Numbered from the stretch's first letter, positions 51,165 through 59,874 are shown. The stretch is DNA of 64,000 nt from Candidatus Zhuqueibacterota bacterium (GCA_029261995.1 JAJDAF010000055.1:1-64000); one strand, 5' to 3'. The notes: generated by a model from the letters alone, not told the origin. Program-made: numbers and translations.

Positions 51165-51192
51165 GCCACGGATTCACACTGATGAAACACGA
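51165..51192 (-). repeat. 28-nt dispersed repeat, copy 3
   Basis: GCCACGGATTCACACTGATG, ending ACACGA. Forms an inverted repeat with copy 4. Confidence 0.65.
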
Positions 51193-51333
51193 TTTTTTTG
51201 ATGTGTGCCGTTTTTGCAGGCGTCCTTTTTTCAAGAATTCCGCTGTTAATAAATTTTGAAATTGAAATTGCTAAAAACAAAATATTGACGCCACCGATTT
51301 TAGTCTGTGCGCTTTGATCGACAATGCTTTTAT

Positions 51334-51361
51334 CCGTGTCGAATCAGTGTTAATCCGTGGC
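51334..51361 (+). repeat. 28-nt dispersed repeat, copy 4 (inverted)
   Basis: CCGTGTCGAATCAGTGTTAA then TCCGTGGC, the reverse complement of copy 3 at 23 of 28 positions. A shorter piece, AATCCGTGGC, recurs at 52938-52947. Confidence 0.65.
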
Positions 51362-51429
51362 TACGTTCATTCTGGAAGAGATTTCTCGTCCCAAAAAAAC
51401 CCGTGACTCGAAATGACCATCTGGCGCTA

Positions 51430-52824
51430 CTAATTGATGATCGCAATGCCGGAGCCGAACTGCTCGACTTCGATAATCTTCTCAAGCGTGTTGGTTGCCG
51501 TGTTAATGACAGCCACCGTACCAATATTCGGATTTTCCTGGCCAAAGTCAAACCGCGGTGTGTACAAACCCAGGATATTGCGGTTGGAGATGAAGACAAA
51601 TTCACCGTCGGCGGTCACGGCTGAGCCATGTGGCTGCGCAATGCCATCCGAGCCATCGCCGGCGCCGATGGCGGTTACAGCGCCACTCGCCAGGTCAATC
51701 GCGGAAACCGTATGTGCGGTCTGGTTGCCGACGTAGAGAGTGTTGCCGTCCGGCGTCAGCACCGGGTGCCAGGGTGTCGCGTTCACGGAAATGGTCTGCA
51801 CAACTTTGCGGTCCGCCGGATCCGTGACATCGACCACGTACATTTCATCTGAAATTTGCGCTGAAACGTAGAGTGTTTTATCATCAGATGAAACGGTCAA
51901 CTGAATCGGTCCTTTCGATGAACCGAGATCGACAAAGGGCTCACTGGCCTCGTTTGTGGCCGGATCGATGGCAATGACCTTGTTGCCGGACAGACTGCAG
52001 GTATAGACGAAACTACCGGAATGGTCCGCGGCCATGGCGTGCGGCGTGGGCTGCACCACGACATCATCCAGGACCGTCATGTCGGAGCGGCGAATGACAC
52101 CCACGAGCGGCAGGTCGCCACCAGGACCCGTGGGAAAGCGGGAGACGTAAAGCAGGCCGTTGGTCGGGTGCGCCGCCAAGAGCGCCGCGCTTTGGACGTT
52201 GTCCGCGGCTGCAATGAACTCGTTGTCCCGGTTGAATTTCAGCACCTTGCTTGCGCCGATGAGACTGACGTACCAGAAGGAGCCGTCCGGCTCAACGGCG
52301 ATGTGGTGTGGCTTCGCAATCAGTGAAAGTCCGAGATTGAGCTTGAGCAAGTCCACGGTGCGAATCACCAGCTTCGCTTCCGTATCGATGATGGAGATGC
52401 TGGCGGCGTCCTGATTGCAAACGTAAAGCAGTTTGGTCGAACCGGAATAAGGCACTTCGCCGGCATCATTTCTTGCGCCCTCATCGATCCAGCGTTTCAG
52501 CAGGGCCAGTTTGTCTGCGCGCAATTCGTCGGGGTTGTCCATTTTCTCGGTCAACTCGATAAGCAGGCTGTTGGCAGGATCAAACGGGATAACCACTTCG
52601 CCACGCTGCCAGCCCTTGATGAGATTCTGCCAGGAATCCATCTGCAGGCCTTCCGGGAAAATGCCATTATCGCGCAGAACAGTCTCGTACTCCGTGAGAA
52701 TTTTTTGGACGTGCTCTGAATAGCTGATGTCGGTGACGGCGTCGTAGTCGAATGGGTTGTCGTCGCAGCGAAAGCCGGCTGCAATGGCCAATGCCATGGC
52801 AAACGTAAGTAGGAATTTATTCAT
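51430..52824 (-). CDS. YVTN beta-propeller lipoprotein with heme-less cytochrome-like domain
   Basis: About 464 residues from ATG 52824 (MNKFLLTFAMALAIAAGF), which has AGGAG upstream; Cys near residue 20 suggests a lipoprotein. Residues about 30-125 (YSEHVQKILTEYETVLRDNG ... FDPANSLLIELTEKM ... LALLKRWIDEGA) follow the pattern of PSCyt1-type cytochrome c domains, but the CxxCH heme site is absent. From about 130 on, YVTN-type blades (LLYVCNQDAASISIIDTEAK, TLYVSAQISDEMYVVDVTD, TLYVGNQTAHTVSAIDLASG) form a seven-bladed propeller. Surface or periplasmic; function unknown. Upstream neighbour of the pentaheme protein. Confidence 0.8.
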   Translation of the reverse strand: MNKFLLTFAMALAIAAGFRCDDNPFDYDAVTDISYSEHVQKILTEYETVLRDNGIFPEGLQMDSWQNLIKGWQRGEVVIPFDPANSLLIELTEKMDNPDELRADKLALLKRWIDEGARNDAGEVPYSGSTKLLYVCNQDAASISIIDTEAKLVIRTVDLLKLNLGLSLIAKPHHIAVEPDGSFWYVSLIGASKVLKFNRDNEFIAAADNVQSAALLAAHPTNGLLYVSRFPTGPGGDLPLVGVIRRSDMTVLDDVVVQPTPHAMAADHSGSFVYTCSLSGNKVIAIDPATNEASEPFVDLGSSKGPIQLTVSSDDKTLYVSAQISDEMYVVDVTDPADRKVVQTISVNATPWHPVLTPDGNTLYVGNQTAHTVSAIDLASGAVTAIGAGDGSDGIAQPHGSAVTADGEFVFISNRNILGLYTPRFDFGQENPNIGTVAVINTATNTLEKIIEVEQFGSGIAIIN

Positions 52825-53565
52825 TTCATCTCCTGGGTTCATGTTCATTGATCGGGGTCGCTGCCCTTTGTTAGAGCCACTGATTTCCATTGATGGAACG
52901 GATTCCTGTACCATCGGTATTGTACTTATCCGAGCTCAATCCGTGGCTCTAAGCGGGTGATAACTCAAAGGCAGGCAAGATACCAAATCTTTGTAGAAAG
53001 TCAAAATGATTGTTACAGAAATAATTACAAAAGCGTGCCCGTCAATATTCCGACCATGACGGGGTCACCCCGGGCCAAGACAGTGCAACTTGTTCACCCG
53101 CCAAGCAGGTGAGGTCTTCCTTGTGATCGTTGCTTTTCGTGCTTAAGCTTGCCGCCACCGATGGCTCAGACATTTTTTTGACAAGCGTGTCAATTTCTGC
53201 TTGCACTTCTGGTTTTTCCTTCTAACTTATTCAGTTCCACTATAAACTCTAACGATTAAGGAGTACGAATATGCGACCGCAATTTCCAACCACCACCGTC
53301 CCCGTGAGCATGGAAGGAAGATAGTCGCTCGTAGTTTAAGCTTCACCCCGATGTCGCGTTAAGCTTGACCACGAACTGGCGCGGCGCCGTCCAACACCCG
53401 GTCTTCAATCTTCTCTGTCGAACAGCCGTCCAGGCGACTCACTCTTCCTTCCATCTCCCGTTTTCTTTTTCCCTGTTGTTCATTTGAAATCGAATCATGT
53501 TTCTCAACCAGTCATGCATATTTCGCGGACCTGAGAATTGAACATCACCCATTTTAGAGAAAACA
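52825..53565. other. Long intergenic region
   Basis: About 740 bases between divergent genes. It contains a repeat fragment (52938-52947), a GGGGT-C-ACCCC hairpin at 53061-53071, and one tiny frame listed separately. Nothing else recognised. Promoters for both flanking genes must lie here. Confidence 0.5.
53271..53324 (+). CDS. Possible 17-residue leader peptide
   Basis: ATG to TAG encoding MRPQFPTTTVPVSMEGR, with AAGGAG eight bases upstream, a better site than that of the MATE gene 240 bases further on. It could be a regulatory leader peptide for the MATE gene, or chance. No homology known to me. Confidence 0.25.
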   Translation: MRPQFPTTTVPVSMEGR

Positions 53566-55017
53566 ATGAGTAACTCCTACGAAACAGAAACAGCGCTTTC
53601 CGGGCAACTGCCGGAACCTGGAAGGAATAGCATCTCCAAACTCTGGCAAGACGTGCGCGAAGCCATTGCCGGCTCGCAGCAGGACTTCACACAAGGCAGC
53701 ATCGGCCGAGCCATTCTTTTACTTTCGGTGCCGATGGTGCTCGAGCTGGTGATGGAATCGGTCTTTGCGGTCGTGGATATTTTCTTCGTCTCCAAACTCG
53801 GCGCCGATGCGGTGGCAACGGTTGGCCTGACCGAGTCGATGCTGACGCTGGTTTATGCGCTGGCAATCGGACTCGCCATGGCAGCCACCGCCATCGTCGC
53901 ACGCCGCACCGGGGAAAAGGACAAAGCCGGCGCCTCGGTGGCAGCGGTGCAGGCCATTATGGTTGGCTTTTTATGTTCGCTGCCCGTCATGATTTGCGGG
54001 CTGTTTTTCGCCGAAGATGTGCTGCGCTTGATGGGGGCCTCGAGCGCCATCGTTGAATCAGGCCACATGTTCACGGCCGTGCTGTTCAGCACCAACATCG
54101 TGATCATGATGCTGTTCATCATCAACGCCATCTTCCGGGGTGTCGGAGATGCCGCCATCGCCATGCGCGTGCTCTGGCTGGCCAACGGCATCAACCTGGT
54201 TCTGGATCCCTGCCTGATTTTCGGAATCGGTCCGTTTCCGGAAATGGGCGTGCAGGGTGCGGCCGTGGCCACCAGCATCGGGCGTGGCATCGGCGTTGCG
54301 TTTCAGCTCTACAAGCTGCAGCACAAATCGGGCAGAATTCACATTGCGCGCGAACAAATTAAGCTCAACCTGAGTGTGATGAAGCGTTTGCTGCGGCTTT
54401 CCCTCGGCGGCATTGGACAGTTCATCATTGCGACCTCGAGCTGGATCGGCCTGATGCGCATCATGTCCGTCTTTGGCAGCGAATCTCTGGCCGGGTACAC
54501 CATTGCGGTGCGGATTATCGTATTCTCCATTCTGCCGTCGTGGGGCATGAGCAATGCCGCCGCCACGCTGGTAGGGCAAAATCTCGGCGCCGGCAAACCG
54601 GAGCGTGCCGAAAAATCCGTCTGGATGAGCGGGCTGATCAACATGGTCTTTCTGATCGGCATCGGGATTCTGTTTAACATCTATGCCGATTTTCTGGTCC
54701 GCCTGTTCACGGACGAAGAAGCGGTGATCGCCGTCGGGGCGCAGTGTCTGCGCTACATCAGCTACGGCTATGCTGCCTACGCCTACGGCATGGTCATGAT
54801 CCAGGCCTTCAACGGGGCCGGAGATACAACGACGCCGACCAAGATAAACTTCTTTTGCTTCTGGCTGTTCGAAATTCCGCTGGCCTATTTGCTGGCCCTT
54901 AAGTTTGGCCTGAACGAACGCGGTGTTTTCATCTCCATCATCGCGGCGGAGAGTTTGCTTGGCATCGCCGGCATGCTTCTTTTCAAGCGTGGTCGGTGGA
55001 AGGAACGGACGGTTTAA
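53566..55017 (+). CDS. MATE family multidrug/Na+ or H+ exporter
   Basis: 483 residues, ATG with a weak AGAGAA site. About 38 polar residues precede twelve membrane segments in two homologous halves; the first has SIGRAILLLSVPMVLELVME and VAVVDIFFVSKLGADAVATV, the typical MATE start, the second LRLSLGGIGQFIIATSSWIG. MATE proteins expel cationic drugs or metabolites against Na+ or H+. Substrate unknown. A second, distinct MATE gene follows 1.4 kb downstream. Complete in length for the family. Confidence 0.9.
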   Translation: MSNSYETETALSGQLPEPGRNSISKLWQDVREAIAGSQQDFTQGSIGRAILLLSVPMVLELVMESVFAVVDIFFVSKLGADAVATVGLTESMLTLVYALAIGLAMAATAIVARRTGEKDKAGASVAAVQAIMVGFLCSLPVMICGLFFAEDVLRLMGASSAIVESGHMFTAVLFSTNIVIMMLFIINAIFRGVGDAAIAMRVLWLANGINLVLDPCLIFGIGPFPEMGVQGAAVATSIGRGIGVAFQLYKLQHKSGRIHIAREQIKLNLSVMKRLLRLSLGGIGQFIIATSSWIGLMRIMSVFGSESLAGYTIAVRIIVFSILPSWGMSNAAATLVGQNLGAGKPERAEKSVWMSGLINMVFLIGIGILFNIYADFLVRLFTDEEAVIAVGAQCLRYISYGYAAYAYGMVMIQAFNGAGDTTTPTKINFFCFWLFEIPLAYLLALKFGLNERGVFISIIAAESLLGIAGMLLFKRGRWKERTV

Positions 55018-55026
55018 GGGAGATGA

Positions 55027-55075
55027 GAATTATGAATTGGGAATTACGAATTGCGAATTTTGAATTACGAATTGT
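55027..55075. repeat. GAATTNN heptamer tandem repeat, seven units
   Basis: GAATT recurs exactly every 7 bases at 55027, 55034, 55041, 55048, 55055, 55062 and 55069, with variable dinucleotides between. Low-complexity intergenic element; the same heptamer repeat is seen in many bacterial genomes. It may expand by slippage. Confidence 0.85.
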
Positions 55076-55208
55076 GGAAATCTACTCTGACTTGTGTAAT
55101 TCGCAAGTAGTTTTGAATCACGAAAACCTAGTTTTCTGGCGTGGCATGAGTTGCTGGATTCGGTTTCCGGCCTCCCGCCGCCATCTTTAACAAGGATAGG
55201 AAAAAACC

Positions 55209-55559
55209 ATGTCTGACATCAAAATCTGGCACAATCCCAGATGTTCAAAAAGTAGAATGGGTCTGGAGTATCTCAACGAAAAACAGTGCGCGTTCGATGT
55301 TTTTGAATACACGAAAGATGAAATCGATGCCGATGAGCTGGCCGCAATTATCAAGTCCAGCGACCAGCCGCTGGCGGATTTCATTCGCAGCAATGAAAAG
55401 GAATACAAAGAGCTTGGTCTGCAAGACAGGGAGCTGACCGCGGAATCATTCGCGGCTATCGCTGCAAAGCATCCCAAACTGCTGCAGCGCCCTATCATCA
55501 TAAAAGATGGCAAGGCCGTTATTGCGCGGCCAGCTTCCAGGATAGACAAGCTCCTTTGA
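55209..55559 (+). CDS. ArsC-family arsenate reductase-like protein
   Basis: 116 residues, ATG with AGGA upstream. Thioredoxin-like ArsC fold: IWHNPRCSKSRMGLEYLNEK holds the catalytic Cys12 in C-x-x-S-R context, FDVFEYTKDEIDADEL follows, IRSNEKEYKELG and LLQRPIIIKDGKAVIARP contain the arginine positions that bind the oxyanion in ArsC. It could reduce arsenate with glutaredoxin, although relatives with other roles (YfgD, Spx-like) share the fold. No ars operon genes are adjacent. Followed by GNAT and MATE genes on the same strand. Confidence 0.82.
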   Translation: MSDIKIWHNPRCSKSRMGLEYLNEKQCAFDVFEYTKDEIDADELAAIIKSSDQPLADFIRSNEKEYKELGLQDRELTAESFAAIAAKHPKLLQRPIIIKDGKAVIARPASRIDKLL

Positions 55560-55616
55560 CAATCGTTTACCAGCCGCAGCGCAGTTCGCGCCCCGGCCTT
55601 TGTTAGGGTAGATAAA

Positions 55617-56420
55617 ATGTTTAGATTGGACAAACTTAAGACGCATGAAGAACTCGACAGCCTGAAGATGGATTATCTGAAAACGGTGACGGCGCCGCTG
55701 GATGGCATGTGGGAAAGCGGCTTCATTCCCATGTCGCAGCACTGGGAAATCCACAAAGCCGAAGACCGCGTCGGCTATTTTTGCGTGGATGAGGCTGGCT
55801 GCATGCTGCAGTTCCATGTGGCGGATGAGCATCTAGCCGAAGCCGGGAATATCCTTCAGGAAGTAGTTGCAAAAGGCATAGCCACGACTGCGGCTGTCGG
55901 CACGAATGAACCTCTGTACCTCTCGCTCTGCCTGGACCGGCAGCAGGGCGTCTCCGTCAGTACGCTGCTCTACTCGGACAGCGGCAGCTCAGCGAACAGC
56001 CTTCAAGAGGACACCCAGGACTTTCGCTTCCGGCAGGCAAACCGCCACGAACTGAAAGCAGCGGTCGCATTCGTTGTCGGCAATATCGATTGCGATGAGT
56101 TGTGGCTCCGCACCTACCTGACGGAGAGGTTGGCGAAGCAGGAGCTTTACTTCTTCTGTAGAGGGGCGAAAATTATCGCAAGCGGAGAGTGCCGGTTCAG
56201 CGCAACCCAGCCCGGCTACGCCGACCTGGGTGTGATTGTCAGCAAAACAGAACGAGGCCATGGCCTGGCCACGCAGATGCTCGCCAGACTCAAAGAGGTC
56301 GCCCGGCAGAATGACTGCCGGGCAATATGCTCCACCACCACAGACAATGTGGCGGCACAAAAGGCGATCGGCAGAGCAGGCTTCGTCGCCAAACATAGAA
56401 TTCTCAATGTGACCTTTTGA
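55617..56420 (+). CDS. GNAT family N-acetyltransferase
   Basis: 267 residues. The N-terminal half (residues about 1-130) is a degenerate GNAT-like domain; the C-terminal half has the acetyl-CoA motif DLGVIVSKTERGHGLATQML and the end VAAQKAIGRAGFVAKHRILN. The N-terminal sequence WESGFIPMSQHWEIHKAEDR appears in a group of bacterial GNATs of unknown role. Its stop codon overlaps the start of the second MATE gene, so the two are translationally coupled. An antibiotic- or metabolite-modifying role with export by MATE is speculation. Confidence 0.8.
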   Translation: MFRLDKLKTHEELDSLKMDYLKTVTAPLDGMWESGFIPMSQHWEIHKAEDRVGYFCVDEAGCMLQFHVADEHLAEAGNILQEVVAKGIATTAAVGTNEPLYLSLCLDRQQGVSVSTLLYSDSGSSANSLQEDTQDFRFRQANRHELKAAVAFVVGNIDCDELWLRTYLTERLAKQELYFFCRGAKIIASGECRFSATQPGYADLGVIVSKTERGHGLATQMLARLKEVARQNDCRAICSTTTDNVAAQKAIGRAGFVAKHRILNVTF

Positions 56421-57808
56421 TGAGCGATTTCGAAAAAATCAAACAGGAGACCCTCAAGACTCTCACGGTTGGAGCGCCGATCGTGGCTGCCCAACTCGTG
56501 CAAATGTCCATGGGATTTGTCGATGCGGTGATGGCAGGCCGTCTGGGCGCAAAAGCTCTGGCGGCCGTGGCAGTGGGCGGAGGGCTCTTTGCCCCGGTGT
56601 TTCTGGGTGGAATGGGTGTGCTGGTTGCCGTAAACCCGGTGGTAGCGCACCTGTTGGGTTCCGGTGACAAGCGGGAAATCGGAAAAAATCTCTGGCAGGG
56701 TTTGTGGCTCAGTCAAATCATGGCCCTGCCGGTCATTCTGATTCTGCGCAACATGACCTGGGTCATGCAGTCGTTCGAAATCAGCCCTGAAATCATACCA
56801 ATCACTCAGGGCTATCTGGATGCTTTCTCCTGTGGTGTGCCGTCAGGCTTTGCTTACCTGTCGCTACGCTTCTTCAACGAGGGGCTACACATCACAAAGC
56901 CCAGCATGTATATCGCTTTGATTGGCCTGGTTGTCAACACGTGTGGCAACTACGTGTTTATGTTTGGTCATCTCGGCTTCCCGGCCATGGGCGCCATCGG
57001 CACTGGTTGGGCCACAGCGCTAACGCATTGGGTCATGCTATTTTGTATGGCGCTGGTGACCTTCGGCAAGAAACGTGACCGTGACTTCCACGTTTACGAC
57101 GGCTTCCTGGCTCCGAAATGGAAATACATCAAGGAACTGCTCCATATCGGCGTGCCCAACGGTTTGAGTTTCAGCATTGAGGTTGGGCTGTTTGCGACAG
57201 TGGCGCTGATCATGGGATCGATTGGGGTAGAAACGGTGGCAGCGCACCAGGTCACCATCAATTTTGCTGCATTTACTTTCATGATACCGCTGGGCCTTTC
57301 CATTGCCACTACGGCGCGCGTCGGTTTTGCAATGGGACAGGACAACCTCCCTGATGCCCGGTTGTTTGGCTTCATCGGCATGGCCCTTTCAACAGTGGTG
57401 ATGAGCGTGACCGCCTTCGTTATGGTGCTGTGGCCCGAGGTCATCGTCAAGATTTACACCGACGACCAGCAGGTGCGGGATATCGCGGTCAAGTTGCTGT
57501 TTCTGGCCGGGCTTTTTCAGATCTCGGACGGCCTGCAGGTAGCAGGTTTCGGCGCCCTGCGCGGCTTGAAGGATACGAAAATCCCGATGGTCGTAAACCT
57601 CATTTCCTACTGGTTGGTAGGCTTTGCTTCCGGATACTGGCTCGGCATTCAACGCGGACTCGGCCCGGAGGGTTTGTGGATGGGGCTAATCGTCGGTCTG
57701 AGTGTGGCGGCGGTGCTGCACAACTGGCGTTTCATTCGACTCACGCACCCAAACCGGCGACCTGAACCGGTGAGCGATCCGGCTATCGAACCAGTGGAGG
57801 ATGGATAG
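56420..57808 (+). CDS. MATE family exporter, NorM-like
   Basis: 462 residues; ATG overlaps the stop of the GNAT gene by one base (TGATG). Twelve membrane segments; opening TLTVGAPIVAAQLVQMSMGF and VDAVMAGRLGAKALAAVAVG match NorM-type MATE proteins, distinct from the first MATE gene upstream (different length and sequence). It exports cationic compounds coupled to Na+ or H+. Charged tail RRPEPVSDPAIEPVEDG at the C-terminus. Confidence 0.9.
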   Translation: MSDFEKIKQETLKTLTVGAPIVAAQLVQMSMGFVDAVMAGRLGAKALAAVAVGGGLFAPVFLGGMGVLVAVNPVVAHLLGSGDKREIGKNLWQGLWLSQIMALPVILILRNMTWVMQSFEISPEIIPITQGYLDAFSCGVPSGFAYLSLRFFNEGLHITKPSMYIALIGLVVNTCGNYVFMFGHLGFPAMGAIGTGWATALTHWVMLFCMALVTFGKKRDRDFHVYDGFLAPKWKYIKELLHIGVPNGLSFSIEVGLFATVALIMGSIGVETVAAHQVTINFAAFTFMIPLGLSIATTARVGFAMGQDNLPDARLFGFIGMALSTVVMSVTAFVMVLWPEVIVKIYTDDQQVRDIAVKLLFLAGLFQISDGLQVAGFGALRGLKDTKIPMVVNLISYWLVGFASGYWLGIQRGLGPEGLWMGLIVGLSVAAVLHNWRFIRLTHPNRRPEPVSDPAIEPVEDG

Positions 57809-58156
57809 TCGGCGGCGCTAACTTTCGCAAGCAGAACCTAGTCAGGCAACCGAGACCTTCCGCAGCACGACTGATCCGCCCTCCTGGACAGATCAGTCGT
57901 GCCAGTCCCTTCAGCACCTAAGACTATCCAGGATTCCCTTGTCCTCATGAAATCTGCCAAAACCTTGGCATAAGACCAACTCAAATTGGTTAAATGGCCA
58001 GTTTAGGTTGCCGCTATCTAACCCGCGATCAATCCAGGACCAGAGTCCAAGCCTTTAAAAACATATACTTATCGCCGTTCTTATTTTTCTGGCACGCAAT
58101 CTGAATGTCTCCCGCAAAACTAACACTCACTTACTTTCAATAAAGGAGGAAGCGAA
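57809..58156. other. Intergenic with a strong 12-bp hairpin
   Basis: No gene. At 57865-57902 GCACGACTGATC and GATCAGTCGTGC form a perfect 12-bp stem around a 14-nt loop. No T run follows, so a classical terminator is doubtful; it could still end the MATE transcript or be an RNA element. Confidence 0.5.
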
Positions 58157-58438
58157 ATGGAATCTCTGCTCATGAATCTGATTGGCGGTGCGGTTGGCGG
58201 CAACGTGGCGGGAGGTCTTCTGAAGAATTTCAGCCTGGGTACATTGGGCAATTCACTGGTTGGCATTATTGGTGGCGGCTTGGGTGGTCAGGTGTTGGCA
58301 GCGCTGGGCGCCGGGGTTGGCGATGGCGGCTCGGCCTTTGAGATCAGCAACATTCTGGGCAATGTGCTCAGCTCTGGCGCCGGCGGCGGCATTCTTATGG
58401 TAATCGTGGGCCTGATCAAGAACGCTTTGGCAAAATAA
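58157..58438 (+). CDS. Small glycine-zipper membrane protein
   Basis: 93 residues, ATG behind GGAGG. Alternating Gly/Leu/Val segments, LIGGAVGGNVAGGLLKNFSL, LVGIIGGGLGGQVLAALGAG and AGGGILMVIVGLIKNALAK, give about three hydrophobic stretches with glycine spacing of a membrane-packing zipper. It resembles a family of small bacterial membrane proteins of unknown role. The downstream gene is MscS, after a hairpin-rich gap; a joint envelope function is possible. Confidence 0.68.
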   Translation: MESLLMNLIGGAVGGNVAGGLLKNFSLGTLGNSLVGIIGGGLGGQVLAALGAGVGDGGSAFEISNILGNVLSSGAGGGILMVIVGLIKNALAK

Positions 58439-58450
58439 CGAGGATGGAAA

Positions 58451-58542
58451 CTGCTCCGGGGCAGGAGCAGCGGTGAAAGCAGAGTTTACGGGCTGTCTCC
58501 AGAAGACAGGAATGTCATTGCTCTGGGGACAGCCTCTCTGCT
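58451..58542. repeat. Stacked hairpins between small membrane gene and mscS
   Basis: Two nested structures: CTGCTCC-GGGGCA-GGAGCAG (58451-58470), then a long stem made of AGCAGAG (58479-58485) with CTCTGCT (58536-58542) and GGCTGTCTCCAGA (58491-58503) with TCTGGGGACAGCC (58522-58534; one G-T pair). No T run. It may be a processing site, an attenuator or the abutted ends of a lost insertion element. Confidence 0.55.
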
Positions 58543-58581
58543 GAGAAAACAATTATGAAGATCCATTTCACGGAGGCATAG

Positions 58582-59655
58582 ATGGAAGCAACACGAGAAC
58601 TCGTGATGGCGACCTATTTTAACAATTCGCTTTGGCAGTACCTGGTATTTTTTGGCGCCATTATTCTCGGAATTATCCTGGGCAAGATTTTTTACTACAT
58701 CTGCAAGAACCAGTTGCGCGGCTTGGCGGCAAAATCAGCAACCAAGCTTGACGACTACCTGGTTGACATCATTGAAGAGCCGATTGTATTGCTGATCGTC
58801 ACCATCAGCGTTTGGGTGGGGACTTTTGTGCTCACCCTGAACCAGGCGGCCGAGAAATTCTTCGACAACGTGGTCTTGGTGTTGCTGACGGTGACGGTGA
58901 CCTGGTTTATCCTTCGGTTGCTCGACATGCTGCTCACCATCTACGTCGAACCCCTGGTTTCAAAATCGGAAAGCAAGCTCGACGACCAGATCCTGCCCAT
59001 CTTGCGGAAATCCGTCAAGACAGTTGTTGGAGTTATGGCGTTGATTGTGGTGCTCTCCAACCTTGGCTATGATATTCTTTCGATTCTAGCCGGCCTTGGC
59101 ATCGGCGGTCTCGCTCTGGCTTTGGCGGCGCAGGACGCGGTTAAGAATGTACTTGGCGGCGTTTCAATTTTCTGGGACAAGCCGTTTCAGATAGATGATT
59201 TCATCGAAATAGGCGGCAAATCCGGCACGGTGCGTGAGGTCGGGCTGCGCAGCACTCGCCTGGGAACGGTCGGCGGCACCACCGTGGTCCTGCCCAACAG
59301 CACCGTGGCTGACACCATGATCGAAAACTATTCCACACGAACCGCACGCCGCCAGGTGGTCAATATCGGCCTGACTTATGAGACCACCGCTGACCGCATG
59401 GATGAAGCCATTGCCGTTAGCACGGAGACGGTCAAATCCGTGGCCGGTACGCGCCACGAAGATATCATGGTTCGGTTTGTCAATTTCGGGGCGTTTTCAC
59501 TGGACCTCGAAATCGTCTACTGGATCACGGACATGTCGAATTGGAAGATGGTGATTCACGCCGTCAACATGGGCCTGAAACGGAATCTGGATGGCGCCGG
59601 TCTTGACATGGCCTTTCCAACGGAAACGCACTACGTGATAAATCAAAAGTCTTAG
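58582..59655 (+). CDS. mscS: MscS family mechanosensitive channel
   Basis: 357 residues, ATG behind GGAGG at good spacing. Membrane segments at about 17-40, 65-85, 90-120 and the pore-lining TM3 (NLGYDILSILAGLGIGGLAL then ALAAQDAVKNVLGG), followed by the beta domain starting at VSIFWDKPFQIDDFIEI and the motif GTVREVGLRSTRLGT. MscS-type channels open under membrane tension and release solutes after osmotic downshock. Four or so transmembrane helices rather than three make it one of the larger family members. In a cluster with small membrane proteins. Confidence 0.92.
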   Translation: MEATRELVMATYFNNSLWQYLVFFGAIILGIILGKIFYYICKNQLRGLAAKSATKLDDYLVDIIEEPIVLLIVTISVWVGTFVLTLNQAAEKFFDNVVLVLLTVTVTWFILRLLDMLLTIYVEPLVSKSESKLDDQILPILRKSVKTVVGVMALIVVLSNLGYDILSILAGLGIGGLALALAAQDAVKNVLGGVSIFWDKPFQIDDFIEIGGKSGTVREVGLRSTRLGTVGGTTVVLPNSTVADTMIENYSTRTARRQVVNIGLTYETTADRMDEAIAVSTETVKSVAGTRHEDIMVRFVNFGAFSLDLEIVYWITDMSNWKMVIHAVNMGLKRNLDGAGLDMAFPTETHYVINQKS

Positions 59656-59703
59656 TAAGATAAACAGAAGCACATCCAAAATAAAACAACAGGAGGAGAG
59701 ATC

Positions 59704-59874
59704 ATGAAAGTCAATGCACCCAAGAAGAATGTCTGGCTGATTGCAGTCATCGTCGGCGTGCTCGGTGTCGTGGCCAATTTTGTCGCGATACCGTTCGTCA
59801 CAGCCAACGCATTCTGGTTTGTGGCCGTGGCGTTTGTGTTGCTGGCTCTCGCTACTGCCTTGAAAGGCATGTAG
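59704..59874 (+). CDS. Small two-helix membrane protein
   Basis: 56 residues, ATG behind AGGAGGAG at ideal spacing. Two hydrophobic segments: NVWLIAVIVGVLGVVANF (9-26) and FWFVAVAFVLLALATAL (37-53), joined by a short AIPFVTANA turn, with a basic N-terminus MKVNAPKK. Likely inner membrane, N-in. Function unknown; it follows mscS by 49 bases on the same strand and may be co-transcribed. Its length is below usual gene-calling limits, so it may be missing from standard annotation. Confidence 0.6.
   Translation: MKVNAPKKNVWLIAVIVGVLGVVANFVAIPFVTANAFWFVAVAFVLLALATALKGM

Larger units (their letters stand above)
51016..51429. other. Intergenic carrying an inverted pair of dispersed repeats
   Basis: No gene. 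AT-rich, with three copies of the CCACGGATT repeat: 51040-51067, 51165-51192 and, inverted, 51334-51361. The last two form a 28-bp imperfect inverted repeat (23 of 28 matching) around about 140 bases, in size and form like a small non-coding mobile element. Confidence 0.5.

Noticed and set aside
55027-55075. Heptamer repeat considered as a protein-coding or operator array
   Set aside because: Low-complexity AT repeat common in bacterial intergenic DNA; no regulator gene nearby.
55187-55633. Minus-strand frame overlapping the ArsC-like gene
   Set aside because: Serine/leucine-rich shadow of the plus-strand gene, which has catalytic residues and a ribosome site.
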